Translations under genes and position numbers: made by a program
Part shown: positions 1-12,165 of the stretch, piece by piece
Numbering within the stretch: position 1 is the first letter of the stretch
Layout of the letters: each line of letters opens with the position of its first letter
Notes under the pieces: generated by a model
What the model saw: the letters and a program-made list of their open reading frames with translations, nothing else
What the model was told of the DNA's origin: nothing
Database searches by the model: none
Assembly: GCA_020912385.1 (NCBI GenBank)
Contig: CP087216.1
Span: 372,001 to 436,000, forward strand
Reading direction: 5' to 3'
DNA from: Neofusicoccum parvum
Taxonomy: Eukaryota; Ascomycota; Dothideomycetes; Botryosphaeriales; Botryosphaeriaceae
Length of the DNA: 64,000 nt

Positions 1-345
1 TGCCCGTCCACGTTTCTTCCCCACTGTAAACTCTGAGGGATGAGCGGATCCTGAAGCGACGGCTGCTGCCACAACGCCTTGCCTTCCCCAAGGAAGCTCC
101 CCGTTATCTGGCCCTCCGATGGAGCATCGGCGAACCGAAAAGAGCCACCATGGTGCCGCCGCTCGGACCCTGGAAACCCGGTCGACCAACCGGGGACTGG
201 CCCGACGTCTAACCCTTACGCCGTCCTGGACCCTGCATGAGATGGTCACAGCTCCTGTGGTGTGTGCTTTGGAGAGCACTCCGAGCTGCCGGAGTTGCAC
301 GGCGGCGGCGCTTTTCTATTCATTCACCCCCGGTGTCTGACTAGA

Positions 346-353
346 TATAAATA
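346..353 (+). promoter_or_regulatory. TATA-like box
   Basis: The string TATAAATA sits about 470 bases upstream of the 816 start codon. A good donor (GTGAGTAC at 651) and a pyrimidine-rich acceptor (TCGTAG ending at 746) lie between them. A transcript starting near 380 with a 5' UTR intron at about 651-746 would therefore be consistent. This is inference from sequence only. Confidence 0.4.
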
Positions 354-815
354 CCGCCTCTGCCCACCCCGGCGTCCGCGTGCTCTGGCAGCTCTCATAT
401 ATCTCACAAAGAAACACAGGGGGGCACAGTACAAGGCCGGAAAGGGAAGTCCACGACGTCGAAGCAACGGTCCAGAACACACACCGGTACCGAACAGTCG
501 GTGCGAGCGCAACAAGAGAGAGAGACACAGGAAGATATATTTGGGACATCTGCTGCTTCATCGCGTGAGCGAAGAGGATATATTCCGCCTCCGTCAATCA
601 TTCCCACCAGCCCATCCATTACTTCCTTGCGAGCCGGCTTTTTCTAAAGAGTGAGTACTCCCTCAGCCTCGCGCTACATGCTCAGGCTTCCCAACCCATT
701 CAGCGCGCGCACAATTCCACAGTCGACTGACAGTCCTCTCTCGTAGCTCTCCTTTGATCAATTCGTCGCGCGACCAGACCAATCACAACCGATCGCTTCG
801 CACACAATCGCGACC

Positions 816-1040
816 ATGTGCTCCTACACGTACAGCTGGTACTACTGCAACCACGACTACTACATCTGGGCCAACAGCATCGAAATCTGCCCCAACCGCC
901 TGCTTAGCGGCTACTCGTACGATGCCTGGTCCATCGACATGTGCAAGAACATGACTGTCAAGTGCGGCGGCTTCTCCAACTACTACTGCTCCGACTGCTC
1001 CGAGGACGTGGCGCTCGAGTACGAGCTGGACGAGATGTAA
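816..1040 (+). CDS. Small Cys/Tyr-rich fungal protein (74 aa), unknown function
   Basis: Single-exon frame that begins MCSYTYSWYYC and ends in an acidic tail (ELDEM). It has seven cysteines, including a C-x2-C pair near residue 58, and many Tyr/Trp residues. No signal peptide or membrane segment is visible, so it is probably intracellular. The start is the first ATG after a CT/CA-rich leader with a likely 5' UTR intron at 651-746. Tiny proteins that start MC and carry scattered cysteines are common and uncharacterised in filamentous ascomycetes; a second one lies at 22911. No function is proposed. Confidence 0.65.
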   Translation: MCSYTYSWYYCNHDYYIWANSIEICPNRLLSGYSYDAWSIDMCKNMTVKCGGFSNYYCSDCSEDVALEYELDEM

Positions 1041-1739
1041 AGAACAACGCAACCCCAACCCCACAACAAACGCACGCAAATTTAGAACGAGGGGAGCAAG
1101 AGAGAGATTAAAGAAGGAGCTAGAAGGCGACAGACAACCAACACATGAGGATTTCGGGGAAGAGGGAACAGGAACCTGTCCATTGGGGGCCGACGGACGA
1201 GCCGGACGCACCATGACACCTGCCGATCCAGCCTTTCCCCGATGAGGCGCCGCTCATCTCCCCTATCGGCTTTAATCGGAGACAACTAGCCTCGCCGCGC
1301 CCTCCTCGTTGGACCCTGAACGCTCGCTCTGTCTTGGCGGGTCGGCGTTATTCTGATCCTTTTTCGGTGCGGTTTCGCGCGGAGTTCGTTCCACTTGGCC
1401 ATGCATGGATTGATGATCTTTTCTGTTCGTTCGCGCGTTTCTCCTTCGGCGGCCGGGTCACATGCATAGTCTACGCCGCTCCTCAGGGCCTGCTTTGCTG
1501 CCTGTTGACGTTTCCTTCCTGCTGCGTGGTCCCTTCAGCGAGCGCGCACTTGGCGTTCGGTGTTTGGCTGGTTCGTTTGCACGCTTTCCAATTGGAAGCC
1601 CGTCTGATGTTTTGGCTTTCGATTTGTGCTTCAGATATCCACAGACCGCTGTCTAGAATTTTATCGAATACAGACCAATCAATCGAAAAGTTACAACGTT
1701 CGAAGGTGAAACCGTGCACCCTTGTTGCCTCCATCCTGA
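1041..1739. other. Intergenic, no gene seen
   Basis: This 0.7 kb gap lies between the 3' ends of two convergent genes. Short overlapping frames on both strands show no family similarity. It probably holds the two 3' UTRs. Confidence 0.5.
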
Positions 1740-3679
1740 CTACTCGGTAACTCTTTCCTTCTCCCCCGGATCGACGCGTTCGCCCTGTACCGGCCCGCGG
1801 CCCTCGATGTTGGCTTGAACACGCTTCACGCGGCGCCGCGCATCAACGTACATCATGAACTCTGTGTACGTCTCTGGCATGACCTTGACGTCCTTATCGA
1901 CGGTGAATGTGTAGTTGAATTGCCCGGTTGGCTTGGTCACCCCGTGCTCGACGTCGCGCACCTTGGAGTCGACCCTGACCTGCACTCGAGTATACTTGCT
2001 GTCCGGGTGTGTCTCATCGTCCGGCGCAGACACAATTGGTGGGTCAGTGTACACAACCGTGGCGGTCAGGTACAAGACACTGCCGACTGGCACCGGATTG
2101 AGGAATGTACTCGGGTCCAAAGATACGAATGTCGGCCGGGCATGGGCAAAGGATGCGGCGCAACAGAAGGCGAGCTCGAACGTCTGCTTCAGAAGGAAGC
2201 CACCAAAGATCATGAAATGATGTCGGTTGCGATACTGGGGCTGCATGATGCTGGCGGTCTGAAGCTTGGTGTCTTTCATAAAGTAAACGTTGGAAGGCCG
2301 TCGGACAGCATCATTGGGATCTGAGATGTTCGTCAGCCAAACGGAGATTTCAACTGCACCCCCGTAGTGTACGAGTAGACAAGTGAGATCGGAGCCGCAT
2401 TTTGTCTTTGTGGCGTATGCAACCGGCACCTAACGTGGGAAACATCTCTTGGAATACTGGTCCACCTGAGGGAGAGTCCAGAGAAGCGTCTTAACTTTCC
2501 CGCTCGGGTAAGTCGAGGTGCAGGCCCGGATAAATTTCCATTTCGTGTAACCGTTGAGTCCTCCTGCTTGTACAGGCGCAGAGTACAGAGGTTGAGGAAT
2601 GAGGCATCCCGATAAATTCAGAGAAGAAATATTGAGACATGGATGTTCCGGTGATTCCACGGAATGATTTTGGGAGAAACATGGGCAGCTTACCGTGATA
2701 CTGCAGCTGTTTCTGCCACAAAGCGTGAATGAGATCACTCTCGAGATCATTTGGCGTGTGTTTGATCAATGCTGTTGTTTTCAATTCCTTGCGGTGCTTG
2801 GAGTTTTGCTCTCCGATAGCGAAAAGCCGCTTCTCCTCTTCCGTTTCAGGAAGAATCGGGCTGACATTCACAGGTCTGGTTCCTTATGAGCTTTAGATCA
2901 GCCTGAAGAATTCTTGACGCTAACCTTTTGGTGCCAGGGTCCAATGAAACCATGGTGAAGGTGCAGTGCAATAAGACATCTTCATCTTTAGCTTTCTCGC
3001 CTTCTTTCGGAGCCTTGGCAACCTGCAGGGAGATTTCCATGCTACTCCGACCTGTAGCATACGTAACCTGGCCGCTATATTCGAGGTCGCAAATCTCGGT
3101 GAGTGGGTTCCGGATCGTGATTCTGTCGCAAGCCGCAGTGACCGTGGTGACATCGTCTCCGGTATGCTTGTAAGCAACAACTCCGGAAAGCGCGTCGAGG
3201 TCCATGAAAATAGTGCCAAGCCTGATGCACGTCAGCCACTGTGGCAGTAGTCGCGCGCATGGACAGCAATGATGTACCTGATATGGCCGGAGGAATTCAA
3301 GTATGTATCCAACAACCAAGGATCTTGAGCAAGTGGGAGAACCTAATGCTGGATCAGTCAGCATCCTGGGGCTGGTGTGAATCTTTGTACTGACAACTCG
3401 GTGATAGCTGTCAGACATCTTCTTGGGCTCGAGCTTCCGATCAGCGGGGACCTGAGGTTTTCCAGATGGCTGCGAAGGATCTTCCCCGTCCAACTGCTTC
3501 TTGCGCAATGCCTCAACCCATGGTGTCTGGACGCGTGACTCCGTCAAAGCACGGAAGACACCATCAGTGGCTTTGTGAGAGGTGAGGCTGAACCGGCGGC
3601 AATTGGGTACAGCGTAGGTCTGCAGCGAGCTTGGCGAGAAGCGCAGGCCCCTCAAGGCTGATCGCGTTACTGCAGCCAT
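1740..3679 (-). CDS. Mitochondrial acyl-CoA thioesterase, ACOT9/10-like (hotdog fold)
   Basis: Hydrolyses acyl-CoA to free acid and CoA, probably in the mitochondrial matrix. The five-exon model is 3679-3395, 3342-3278, 3221-2925, 2875-2694 and 2320-1740. The joined length of 1410 nt is an exact 470 codons (469 aa), and all introns are GT-AG. The N-terminus is Arg/Ser-rich and acid-poor, as expected of a mitochondrial presequence. The first hotdog unit contains LGTIFMDLDALSGVVAYKH and the second contains MQPQYRNRHHFMIFGGFLL, both highly typical of the fungal ACOT9 group. Intron 4 is long for this window (373 nt) and no missing exon is needed, because QYH joins DPND smoothly. The gene shares a divergent promoter with the unknown gene at 4542. 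Confidence 0.88.
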
Positions 3680-4541
3680 CTTTAGCGATGGTGTTGATGC
3701 ATGGTTTGTGGGAGAAGAGGAGGGTGACGGGGAGATGACGCTCTCGGGCCGCGTTCACCCGTCTTCGCCCGCGCCCACACAACAGCCGCGGGGCGCTGGG
3801 GCTCTTTCCCGATGTCAGCGCCGATCCTTCTCCCGCCATTTGCTGCGCTCCATCTCCGACACAACCTCTTCAGATGATCTCTGCGACTGCGAGAAACAAC
3901 CACAGCAGTGCCCTGGACTCCGCTGCAGCTGCTCATCTCAATGGGGCACGCTCATGACTTCCGTGTCGCAGCTCGGGCGCCTTTGCCTGAGCCATTCCCG
4001 TGCTCACCTGAAGCTGACTTCTGATGCCGTCGTAACCACGTCTCTATCTCAGGTTTCCACCGGAGAAAATTTCAGCGCGAGTCCCTCGGCGCCATTGCAG
4101 TCAGGATCTGTGTGGGTCTGTCGAGGTGGAGGTTTCCACCTAGAACTGGATATTTCCGTGAACGGGCGCTCACCGGATAGCCATCTTCAACAGTATCTGG
4201 CTGGCAGCATATGCAATGCAAATGCAAGTGGCTTCCCGTGATGCTTTGCCACAGCTCTAACCGGTATTTAGTTCTGGGATCAGCTCAACCTCCAAGCCGT
4301 TTGGACGCCGGAAACTGCGCTAAACGAAGATAACGCAGCCATAACGGAAGGGAAAATCGTGGTCCAACTCACATACTCGAACCAGGACGTCCCTCTCAAT
4401 TCACGTCACCGCCTGCCTACTGGTGCATCCATATCAGATGTTCAGCCGCCGCATGGAGTTGACGTAGCACATCTGGAGTCCGCCGGACTTACCCTTGATC
4501 TTTCATCATGCAAAAGCAAAACGAAAGGGGCAAAGCAGAAG
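3680..4541. promoter_or_regulatory. Divergent intergenic region
   Basis: About 0.86 kb separates the thioesterase start (minus strand) from the first ATG of the next gene (plus strand). A frame open from 4359 is continuous with the downstream gene, so the true start of that gene may lie here or in an unrecognised upstream exon. Other frames in the gap look non-coding. Confidence 0.4.
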
Positions 4542-5832
4542 ATGAAAAGAATGCATACGGAAGGCTTCTCAGCTGCATCTGTCCCGACGCATGAAAGTGG
4601 AAGTCTTGGGGAAGATGGCTATCAGATGGCCATCCCACTGGACGACTCACAAGGAATGGTGGCTGATGTAACCCTTCCGGCTGCAGGCGAGCCACGGCAC
4701 CTGAATCCTTCCACTGGACTTCCTCAACGCATCGACAGTGGCACAGCATTCACAGATGACCGATTAAGTAAGGGAGGCGCAGGGAAGCACGAGCCTGAAC
4801 AGCCCAGCCCTGAGCACATACTCGAACTGATTGACTCTGCACTTCGGCTCACCATATGCGAGAAGCCGCTTAAGCTTCCACCCGGCATCAAGATCACCCG
4901 CGACAACGTTACGAGGCTTGCCACCGTCGCTCCCGCCCTATGGCGACCCAACCACCTCAAGGTACTATCCACCGACCAATATGATTTTCATCTTGCTAAC
5001 CTTTCCTCGCCAGGCCGTTTTCGAAAGAGCGCCATTCATACCCACGATTGCCCATGCCCTTTCTCATTCTCTTCCGACTAACGCAAGGTCGACTTCGCTG
5101 AAACGAAAAGCTGCAGAGCTGCTGGACCACCACCCACCTGCTGCTTCCCGCGCCGGACCGCTTTCCCCGGAAGACGTACAGCATTACAAGGGTCCGAATT
5201 TCGCATACGAGGCTGCATCAATCGGGTTGTGGAACCTCTTACAACGAGGCGACTTTGGTTCAGGGGCCAGTGGGCGGCTCAAGCGGCTTAAGACACGACC
5301 AAGCAACGTTGACGCCAATGCAATCGGTGAACATGATGAAATGCTCTATGGCAACTCTGGTGAATGGCAACAGAATTCAGGTTCGGTTGCGAATGGAGAA
5401 GATCCAGCTAATCTCCACTCCTCATCTCAAAGTCAGCTGCCTGACGATGAAATGCTCTGGGAATGGAGCGAGTACGAGGAAAAGGACACGAGGTCACCTT
5501 CGCGGACTCCAGTAACGCCCTGTGGAGACGGCAATTTGCTACGTGTATTCCGCTCAGGTGACACGGACGAGGACTTGCTTCTCGATTGGGGAGATTCGAC
5601 AATATCCGGTTATGGCGTCGTTTCTGGAAATCTTCTACAGATGCAGGGTTCGCCTGCAAGGCCCAAGGCTCAAGTTTCAGCAACTGATGATGGCGACATG
5701 GAAGCGAATGTTTCGTTTGAAGCCACTCACCCAACTGATACACTTATGCCTGCAGACGCATACGACCGTTTATCTACGGACCCCGAAATGTTGTTTGACG
5801 GCGAATTCCGAGAGGATGAAGATGGCGGCTAA
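4542..5832 (+). CDS. Unknown acidic fungal protein (about 412 aa)
   Basis: Two exons, 4542-4961 and 5014-5832, are joined by a textbook intron (GTACTA donor, GCTAAC branch, CGCCAG acceptor) that restores a frame of exactly 413 codons. The central part (residues about 90-160) reads like a folded segment with conserved-looking patches such as LWRPNHLKAVFERAPFIP. It is followed by a basic KRKAAELL stretch and a long acidic, Ser-rich tail (DEMLWEWSEYEEKD, EFREDEDGG). No known domain is recognised; the basic patch and acidic tail would suit a nuclear protein, but that is inference. The reading frame stays open upstream to 4359 without an ATG before 4542, so the N-terminus is uncertain. Confidence 0.6.
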
Positions 5833-8120
5833 CTGCAAACGAACCAGCCTTATTTCAATTATGCTTCGCATCTTAATAGGAATTTTGACACAGCATCCTA
5901 CGTTTCATGATCTCTGGGATCCTTGTCTTACGTCGGCTACGACTGGACGGACTCTCGCTGTGACACTTGGCCTTTTGGGAGATCTAGACGGATTGGGTAT
6001 GACATGGCATGGGGCAAATATAATCTTGTCTCTACGGATGGTCAAGAGTAGTGAAGCACTGGTGCAGCGCCGGCACGGGGATGCCGGCACCAGGATCAGT
6101 ATTGAAGTTAGAGTTCGGTACATGATACAAGCCAACGATGCCTTTGCCACTGGTGGTCGCGGCACAGCGCGGCAGAGGGTGCAGAACGGCCGAGGCAATT
6201 AACCCAGACCGCCACAGCTGCAGACAACGGCTGAGGCTCGAGCGGGTTCCTGAGGTGAGGGGCGGGAACTGTGGGGGTTTGAAAATAGGCGAGGCTGATA
6301 TACGAGTACACAGAAGCTGGGGCCGGGTTTCTCCATCGGCTCCCTGACGCCTCGAAGCCGCAGGGCCGGCGGAGGAGCTTCCTGGAGGACTCCACTGGAG
6401 CACTGACAGACGATAAACGAGATAAAGTTAGACGCGGGAGATCCACAGTTCGTCTGACAGCTTGGCTGGCTGACTGCCATTTCGCGAGCGCCAATAGTCG
6501 CGACAATGAAGGAAGTGCCGAGAGCGGAAGGATTCAGCCAGTCGCAGGCGCAGTATTGAGCAGGGTTTGCGACCAGGAAGACCACTCAGGCCATGCCGTC
6601 GCCAGTGCGCTCGCTTGCGCTGCACGTCAGATTGACGGCAGCCGGATCGGCGGGATCGCTGGCAGAGAGTTCCCGGGCGCGCTTCGTGCCGGCGGGTGCC
6701 AGCCGGGGCCAGGCGGCAGGACGTCCTCCGCCCATCCTCAGGTCGCCGCCAGGACGAGCGAGACAGTGGTGCGCTGGCGGCGGCATTCCTGGCGGGCGTT
6801 GCGCTGAGGCAGCGCGGCCCTGCAGGCTGCTGGCCGGTCTCAGTGTGGGCTCTGCCGGCCCTGTGCGACTCTGTGCGACACACGCCTCTGCAGCCGCCCC
6901 TTCGCGCAGGCCGAGATGCGCGGGAGCCCTTCCCCTTCCAACCGGCCCCCCAGCCAGCCGCCCGGCCGCGGCGTTGGCTGGGGCTCTCCAGGAGCCAGCT
7001 GAGCAACGTCTCCCCAGCCGCCGATCTCTCTACGTGCTGCGCGCGGATGCCGGACCAGGCACGCAAGCAGCCAAACGCCTGGGCAGCCTGCAGCCGCGCA
7101 GCCAAGGTCGTCCAGCGCAGACGTCAGCATCCAAGTATGTGCCTCAATTTCGATGTGAGCCCTGCGGTACCACTTGCCCCATGGCCCGCGCGACGGTGGC
7201 TCAATGCAATGCAAGGACGACCAGCTGCGCAGCCTACAGCCCGCCCGCCCCAGGACATGTACTGCTCTCCATCACGCGCAAACTGCCTATTCCTGTCCGC
7301 TTCCCTATGTAGCACATCTCAGCGTCCGCATCGATACGGCGCATCCAGTGCTGCGAGCGTTTCCCTGCCGTGCAAGGGCGCATAGAGACTGCGCGCCGCT
7401 GAGTGGGCGCAACCCACCCTGGAGCTCTCCACCCACGCAACCCGCTGTGTGACCAACGTCCTCCGCCTTTTCTCGCTTGTTTAATTCGCACCACCTCGCC
7501 GCCCGCTCACTTTACTGTCCTTCGGCTCCGCCCTGCAGGAAGTTATTCTCGCTCGTTGCCGTCTGCAAACGCCCCGACCCACCGCCGCGACGCGCCCTCT
7601 GCCCTGCCTGACGCGCTTCCGCACCTACTCACGCCCGAAATTTCCACCCCACTGTCCTCCAGTCAACTGCTTCCCGACCGGGTCCCGCTGGCCCCCGCGA
7701 GCGCTTCTGTCCCATTGCCAATCCGACGTGACCCTCGGCCGGACTTCCAGAGCACGTGTGTAGCACAGAGAAAGCTGACCGCCGGACATTACTACTTCTC
7801 GCCACGCATCTTACGAGCAACAACCGCATCCAGCAGCGAGTTGCGGCGGTGCAGGACAATCTCGACCGACCAACAAGCCGCGATCCCGCCGAGCCACACG
7901 CGGAGAGCTGTCACCGAACCCGTCTCCTCACCCTACTCCACCCACCTCCACTTCACTGATCGGCAAGAAGAGGAGCCGACCTCTAAGTCACGCTTGTCTA
8001 AGAGGGACTCACAAGACGCTCAACTTATGGAAACATCTTAACTTTGCTCCACCAACCACCTCCTTCGCCTCCTTCACCTCACTCTCCATTGCTACGCCTG
8101 TAAGAGGCTTTGAATACACC
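5833..8120. other. Long GC-rich intergenic region
   Basis: This 2.3 kb gap has many overlapping frames on both strands (mainly 6100-7900), all rich in Arg, Ala, Pro and Ser and none with recognisable domains. The last part, about 7400-8120, is C/T-rich with few purine runs, as expected of a promoter and 5' UTR for the MHYT gene. Confidence 0.5.
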
Positions 8121-10928
8121 ATGACTTCTATCACGGATCCCACTTCGAAGTACCGCGTCGGCGATTCGGTCCCGTTCCACGTCGTACCTGGAATCATCGT
8201 AGCATCTTGGTTTGTCAGTTTCATTGGTTCCATTGCTACCGTCGAGCTGCTTCACCGCCGGCGATCTGGTCAAGGATGGATCAACTGGTATGTATCCACT
8301 CGCCTTTGACACGCGCACTCATTCAACTCCACTGCTAACCCATTAGCAAATAGGCTTCAACTTGGTGCTTGCTCTGTCTCTTTTGGAGTGGTTGGAATCT
8401 GGTGCATGCACTTCGTAGGCAACCGCGCGTTAGAGCTGGGTGATGGCTCCAAGGAGATCCAACTTTATTACAGCCCGGGCTTTACTGCGCTTTCAGTCTT
8501 CCTTCCCGTCGTATTCCTCTTCGTCGGATTCTACGTGGCCGAACGTTTCAACCGCACCCGGCGCAGCCTCTATCTCTCGCTCGGAATCACCGGTATATTT
8601 GCCGGCCTCGCAATCGTTGGCATGCATTACATTGGGAACTTTGGAACGACCACATACCACTTGGATAATGACCCGCGGTATATCATTGGCGCGGCTCTTA
8701 TTGCAACTTTCTCTTGCTACGTTGCCATCACCCTTTTCTTCCACCAAAGAGAACAATGGATCAACACATGGGCCAGACGCTTTCCTGTTGCCGCAATCCT
8801 TGCCACTGCGGTGTGTGGCATGCACTGGACGGCTGCCGCCGGCACCAGGTACAGGTTGAAGGAGTTTTACCATGGACAGGAGCAAGCGAGGAACAATAAC
8901 CTGATTGTGGCAATCTCCTTGGTAAGTTCTTTTGTCAGCCCAGCAGCGCTCTTAAAGAGGTCTAATGATATGCAGTGCGTAGTAGCTCTTTTGGTGTGCC
9001 TCTTGCTCGTGGTTTTGACCTCACGTCGCCGCAAGCAATTAGCCGATCGTGCACAGCACGTTGTCCTTGCCTCGGCTACGTTTGATCCCGATGGAAAGAT
9101 TTTGGTGACCCAAGAGGGCCTTCTACCTTGCCAAAAGATCACCAGGAAGTATAACCAGCGAGTGAGTTATTGACGCAGCTGATCCTCAGTGTGAACCTTC
9201 TTGAATCTAACAAGCCAACAGTCATTCAACGATGAATTCAACGTTGCGCATCCTGTTTTCCAATGGATCTTCCGCGTTACTCACAACTGGGACAGTGTCG
9301 TGGATCTCATTGGAACCATGAGACAGCACCTTCGCGCTGTTGGCAGCCTGAGAGATCCTTCGACCCCGGCTAGCCGCGGAAAGAGTTCGCCTCATGAGAA
9401 GATCGAGGGTCCTCAGCCCGAGGTAGACTACTCGATTATCTTCCGGGAGCATTTCTGTGTTGCTGCAGCGGAACTAGCTGCCAACATGGGAACTACGATC
9501 CAGAAGCTCGGTACGCTTTGGGAAGAAATACTGATGACCGGAACCACGGCTGCGGAGATCAAGACCAAGTCTCTTCGTCGCACTTCCAAGGCCCCTCCGG
9601 ATGACATGGAAGCTGGCCTTACAATTCCAGCGCCTGCACTGTTCGGCCGAGGCCAGTTGTTGTTCGTGGTACGTGAGCTCCAAAAGGAGGAATGCGCAGA
9701 CCTTATCGCCAGTGGCTACAGGTGGGCCACAATTGATCAGGTTGGCGACATGCTTTCTCGTAGCATGCAAGTCTCGCGCTCTGACCTCAACAAAACCGTG
9801 GAGCGACTTCGAAAATACCCTTCTCGCCAGGACGGATTGTCGAGCTCCGGAACTTGGCTGGCTTTCTTTGCTTTGCGGCCTGCACTAAAACCATCGACCG
9901 GTAGCTGGGACGTTCTGGTCACGAGAGACGAGCCGTTCCACCTGCCCAAGATCAACATCCTTCCGGAAGCTCCTAACGACGCCATGCTCTCGTTTCTTAA
10001 CTATCTGGACAACCGTACAATCGCCGATTTCTCGCGTTACATCAACGGTGGTCTCAATGCGCAGAAAAGCGAGTGTAGATGGACCGATGAGGAGGCAGCC
10101 TTTGCAGAGAAGCTGCGCGACGGCATCAAGCTCCTTCAAACTCTTATTCCAGAGCACTTCTTCAGACAGGCCGTTTTCACCTCTCGGCCACTCAGGGACT
10201 ATACTGTTGGGACGTCGTCGAGACTGGCCACAATTTTTTCGTTCTGTATTATTCCAGACGTGCACATGTCTTCGATAAAGTCTCCGCACCTGATGTACAC
10301 TCCGCTCAGCTTCTTCCGCTGTCGTCAACACATTCACCGTGGTTCGCCGGACCATGCCGTCCTTGCCCATAGCATCCACCGCGAGTTCAACGAGATCCGC
10401 GCCCATCAACAGAAGGAGCATGGACAGAAGATGACCAAAGCAGGCTCTATTGGTTCCGCTCTACACGCCAACCTGTCACGCCAGAGCAGTGGTGTGCCGC
10501 GTTTCGGTGGTGGCAGCGGCCGCGGTAGCCCTGGTGGAGGCAGCAGGACTAAGCATGGCGGATTCAAGGCGTGGCTCGGTGGCATGTCCGGCGGTAATTC
10601 TCGACGTGACAGTGGACTACAGCCAGACAGCGCATCGGAGAGAGAGCTGGTCTCAATGGGTGACATGTTGAAGCGAGTCTCGGATGAAAGCAGCCGTGAC
10701 CAGCGCAACCACAGCATTGGTGGCTTTGTCAGTGGAGGCGGTGGTGGCGGCCTTGGTGGAATCATGGTTAGTCAGGACATTCGCATCGACGACGACCAGA
10801 AGGAAGACTCGGTTCTTGAGATGACGGATATGGGCATCCGCTCCGAGGCCGGCCAGGGAGGGAAGGAGGAGGAGACGTTCGCGGACCAGCTATTCGAGAT
10901 TACGAGCACCAGGTTGAGGCGCGGGTAA
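8121..10928 (+). CDS. MHYT-domain integral membrane protein (875 aa)
   Basis: Four exons, 8121-8287, 8354-8921, 8976-9161 and 9222-10928, total 876 codons exactly; all introns are GT-AG. The first 250 or so residues hold six to seven hydrophobic helices. Three diagnostic repeats are visible at WCMHFVGN, VGMHYIGN and CGMHWTAA. In bacteria the MHYT unit is thought to bind a metal (copper suggested) and to sense oxygen, CO or NO at the membrane. Here it is followed by about 570 residues of cytosolic sequence with no GGDEF, EAL or kinase motif. Near the C-terminus there is a Gly-rich linker (GGGSGRGSPGGGS). Filamentous fungi have such MHYT proteins, but their signalling output is not established. 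The second and third exons both end in TM-adjacent positions. Confidence 0.85.
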
Positions 10929-12165
10929 GAATATCTCTTCCTCTCCCCTCCTTCGTTTGAAGTGCTGGTTTATCATGAGCCAGCACTCTCGAGGGCTATT
11001 TCTGACGATCCGTCACTCTGAGAAGTTTCCCATGTTCATGCGGAGCCCTGAACGATTTCTCTCTTGCAATGAATCCTTCCTCCTTTCATCATTTGCTCTT
11101 CTTCAGGATAGCATCTTTTCATTCCCGACACGGCCCCCCATTTGAAAGAATGTTTCGTACTTTCGGTTCCGTCATTGGCTACAGTGGGGCAGGCATCGAG
11201 TCGGTACTTTTGCTTCTTGCTCATATTAGGGGACTGCTCGGTCTATTTCTTGCTTCCTTTTCACGTATTCCCCCTTTAAATGTCGTTATCCCGCCCTCCT
11301 TCCCGTTCCTGGATTTTCTTAGCCTAATACCTCATCCCCCAAGTGACAGGCGTGAACGGCATTATCAGATGGGGCGTAAACGGACATTCGGAGCTGAAAG
11401 GAGCGGCAAAGGGTTTGAAGAGCAGCAAGAATTCTCTCGGTCTCAACGAAACGGATACCCATCATTGTATGCATAAAGATAGTAGTTGCTCCTTAGGTTC
11501 AGAGTAGTAAAAATTCATTCGGAAACTTGAGAAGCGGTGTTCCTTCGCATTGAGAGCTGAGACCGTGGCGTGATCGGCGGCTTCGCGGCTCGAGCTGCAG
11601 ACTCCTGCAACAAGAGACTTGCATTTCGTGATACGTATCACCTTCAACCGATGAAGCCGAAGTGCGGAAGAGAGTTTGCAGCGTAGACGTGCGGATTGGC
11701 TTCATTCAGCCTGGCGCAGCGCGAGTCAGCGGTGGGCGGGCGCACGCAATGGGCGCGCCGAAGCCGAAGCTTTTTCGGCCGATGACGCTTCTTCTTCGTC
11801 CAATCCCAAATTCCTCGATTACCTGCGCCCTCGCACAACCCCGCGTTGCACCACACTCCCACTTCCATTCTTCGCCCAACACACCGTCCGGGGCACCTAC
11901 CAGTGTACCCTCAAACTCCAGCGGCTCCCCTACCGTGCAGGCGACCCGGCCGCCCTCAATTGACCCACCGACCGCACTCTCCACCGCCTCGCCGCCGCCG
12001 CATTTCTAAGCGGCACCCAGCCACCACCCACATCTACCACCACCCTTCGAGCTCCCAAACCACCCACCGCTCCTCCCTCTCCCGAACACGCCCACGCCTC
12101 CACAAGCCTCCATCCCCAACCACAGCTCCCCGCGACGGCGCCCCAACCACCGACCACCAGCCACC
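10929..12165. other. Intergenic region and CIA1 promoter
   Basis: Contains the 3' UTR of the MHYT gene and, from about 11840, a long C/A-rich, guanine-poor leader running into the CIA1 ATG. The overlapping frames in this part are Pro/Arg/His-rich and look like composition artefacts. Confidence 0.5.

Noticed and set aside
3708..4241. 177-codon frame between the thioesterase and the acidic protein
   Set aside because: Starts at GTG, not ATG, lies in the divergent promoter and has no domain features.
6428..7385. Several frames of over 200 codons on both strands
   Set aside because: No similarity to known families, heavy Ala/Arg/Pro bias and total mutual overlap; treated as GC-rich intergenic DNA.
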